Shown: in pieces, positions 58,900-59,882 of the stretch
Numbering within the stretch: position 1 is the first letter of the stretch
Layout: each line of letters begins with the position of its first letter
Source of the DNA: Symbiodinium natans
Lineage: Eukaryota; Sar; Dinophyceae; Suessiales; Symbiodiniaceae
Reading direction: 5' to 3'
NCBI GenBank assembly: GCA_905221605.1
Contig: CAJNDS010000324.1
Location: 262,501 to 322,382, forward strand
DNA length: 59,882 bases
Made by a program: the position numbers and the translations under genes
The notes under the pieces: generated by a model
Told to the model about the DNA's origin: nothing
Seen by the model: the letters and a program-made list of their open reading frames with translations, nothing else
Database searches by the model: none

Positions 58900-59882
58900 G
58901 GCTCGAGAATTTCGGGTGTTCATTGCGCGCGTATGCCATCGGGTTGAAGTTCTTTTTTTCAGATCCGTTATTCGAGGCTTATTCGTCCTTTCAGGTCCAT
59001 ATCCTAGTAAGCAAACCCAAAACCCTAGCCCCTTCGGCCCTAGAACAAGAAGCCCAAAATTAGGGTTTAGGGTTTAGGGTTTAGTATAGGGTTTAGGGTT
59101 TAGGGTTAGGGCTTAGGGCTTAGGGTTTAGGGCTCAGGGCTTCGGGGTTGTCGTGCGATACTTCCCGAGCCCGAAAACTCTAAAACCCTGATACCCAGGT
59201 TTTGGCCTAGGCCGAGGTCCCAGGCGCTCGCAGTCTCGGATATTTTTTTAAAACGCGTTCTCCAGGCGTGCGACTTGGATCCAGGTTCCTTTGCAGTCGC
59301 AGCAACAAGAAAGCCCTAAGCCTATAGTCCCTCTGATGGCGGTCAGGGTTTTGGTTTTGTTTTAGGGTTGAGGATGGAGGGACCCTAAACCCTAAACCCT
59401 AAACCCTAAACCCTAAACCCTAAACCCTAAACCCTAAACCCTAAACTCGAAACCCTACACCCTGAAGTCTGAACCCTGAGCCCTAAACCCCAAGCCCCAA
59501 GCCCCAAGGTTCAGGTGTGAGGGTTTTAGGGCTTCGGGTTGTAGGAGTTGAAGCCGGTGGGTTTCAGGTGGGCCCTTTCACTCATACTGGGAGGCCCGTA
59601 GCCCGGTGCCCCAAACACTTGCTTGCTTGGTAGCCCAGTGGTGCCCTTTCGCCCCTATTTTGGTTGAAGGTTCCCTTATACAGTAGCCAACCCCGGCACC
59701 CTTATTTTTATATTGGCTTCCAACGGTATGTAGTGGTTTAGGATTTAGGGCTTGGGCCAGGGTTTAGGGTCTTCGGGAGAAGGGGTTAGGGTCTAAGGCT
59801 TTGCAGGTTTAGGGAGAATTGTTCTGCCATATTCAGCGAGCCTGCAAGAAGTGCGTGTCCAACGATACTCGCAACCTGGATC
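58900..59882. other. Mixed unique sequence and short telomere-like arrays, no gene called
   Basis: Contains TTTAGGG (59060-59130), CCCTAAA (59380-59450) and a GTAGCCCAGTGG-family element (59629-59720). No exon-like island with a clear family signal was found; the last ~60 bp (GAGCCTGCAAGAAGTGCG) could be coding but are too short to judge. Confidence 0.6.

Noticed and set aside
1-59882. Spliced-leader gene, tRNA, rRNA or CRISPR array
   Set aside because: No TTTTGGCTCAAG-type spliced-leader match, no tRNA cloverleaf (the CAT anticodon arm at 29547 is the Copia primer site), no rRNA motif, and no equal direct repeats with unique spacers were seen.

Overview
The window looks like nuclear DNA of a dinoflagellate, probably Suessiales/Symbiodiniaceae-like. 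The reasons are: an Arabidopsis-type telomere heptamer (TTTAGGG/CCCTAAA) repeated throughout; tiny exons joined at GC, GA or GT donors and AG|G acceptors; RCC1-type tandem repeats; a Copia retrotransposon of the kind common in these genomes; and a CYP97-like cytochrome P450. No rRNA, tRNA, CRISPR or bacterial operon structure is visible. There is one 100-N assembly gap at 17283-17382.

Layout. (1) 1-17 kb: short open islands on the + strand with AG|G starts, set in telomere-like arrays. I read them as exons of one or more genes I cannot name, plus a frameshifted fragment of a dinoflagellate-type hypothetical gene (8606-9181). (2) 13.4-16.1 kb: non-telomeric tandem repeats, mainly a ~390-bp unit. 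(3) 17.4-18.1 kb: seven 117-bp RCC1-like units, cut between the assembly gap and a telomere-like array. (4) 18.6-19.5 kb: an inverted duplication and a 47-bp tandem repeat. (5) 20246-29878: a complete-length Copia element on the minus strand with identical 312-bp LTRs, GTTTG target-site duplications and a half-tRNA-Met primer site. Its reading frame is broken in many places and it carries an 849-bp nested TIR element. Besides integrase and RT/RNase H it shows a cytosine-methyltransferase-like segment and a 2OG-Fe(II)-oxygenase-like segment. (6) 30.0-31.5 kb: palindromic and hairpin satellites. (7) 31959-58389: a P450 gene whose last 329 codons I could thread through 20 exons of 24-84 nt without a frame break, ending in a stop. 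Its introns are largely telomere-like arrays. (8) Within P450 intron 3 (34.2-43.1 kb): a tandem duplication carrying a second, unrelated exon set.

Main observation. Exon islands are very often bracketed like miniature chromosomes, with CCCTAAA arrays to the left and TTTAGGG arrays to the right, so about half of the P450 introns read TTTAGGG...CCCTAAA. Comparing the two copies of the intron-3 duplication shows telomere-like arrays present in one copy and absent at the matching site in the other. This points to insertion or loss of arrays as discrete events, and the arrays may have helped create or enlarge these introns. All translations, splice joints and repeat comparisons were read by eye; no database search or alignment program was used.
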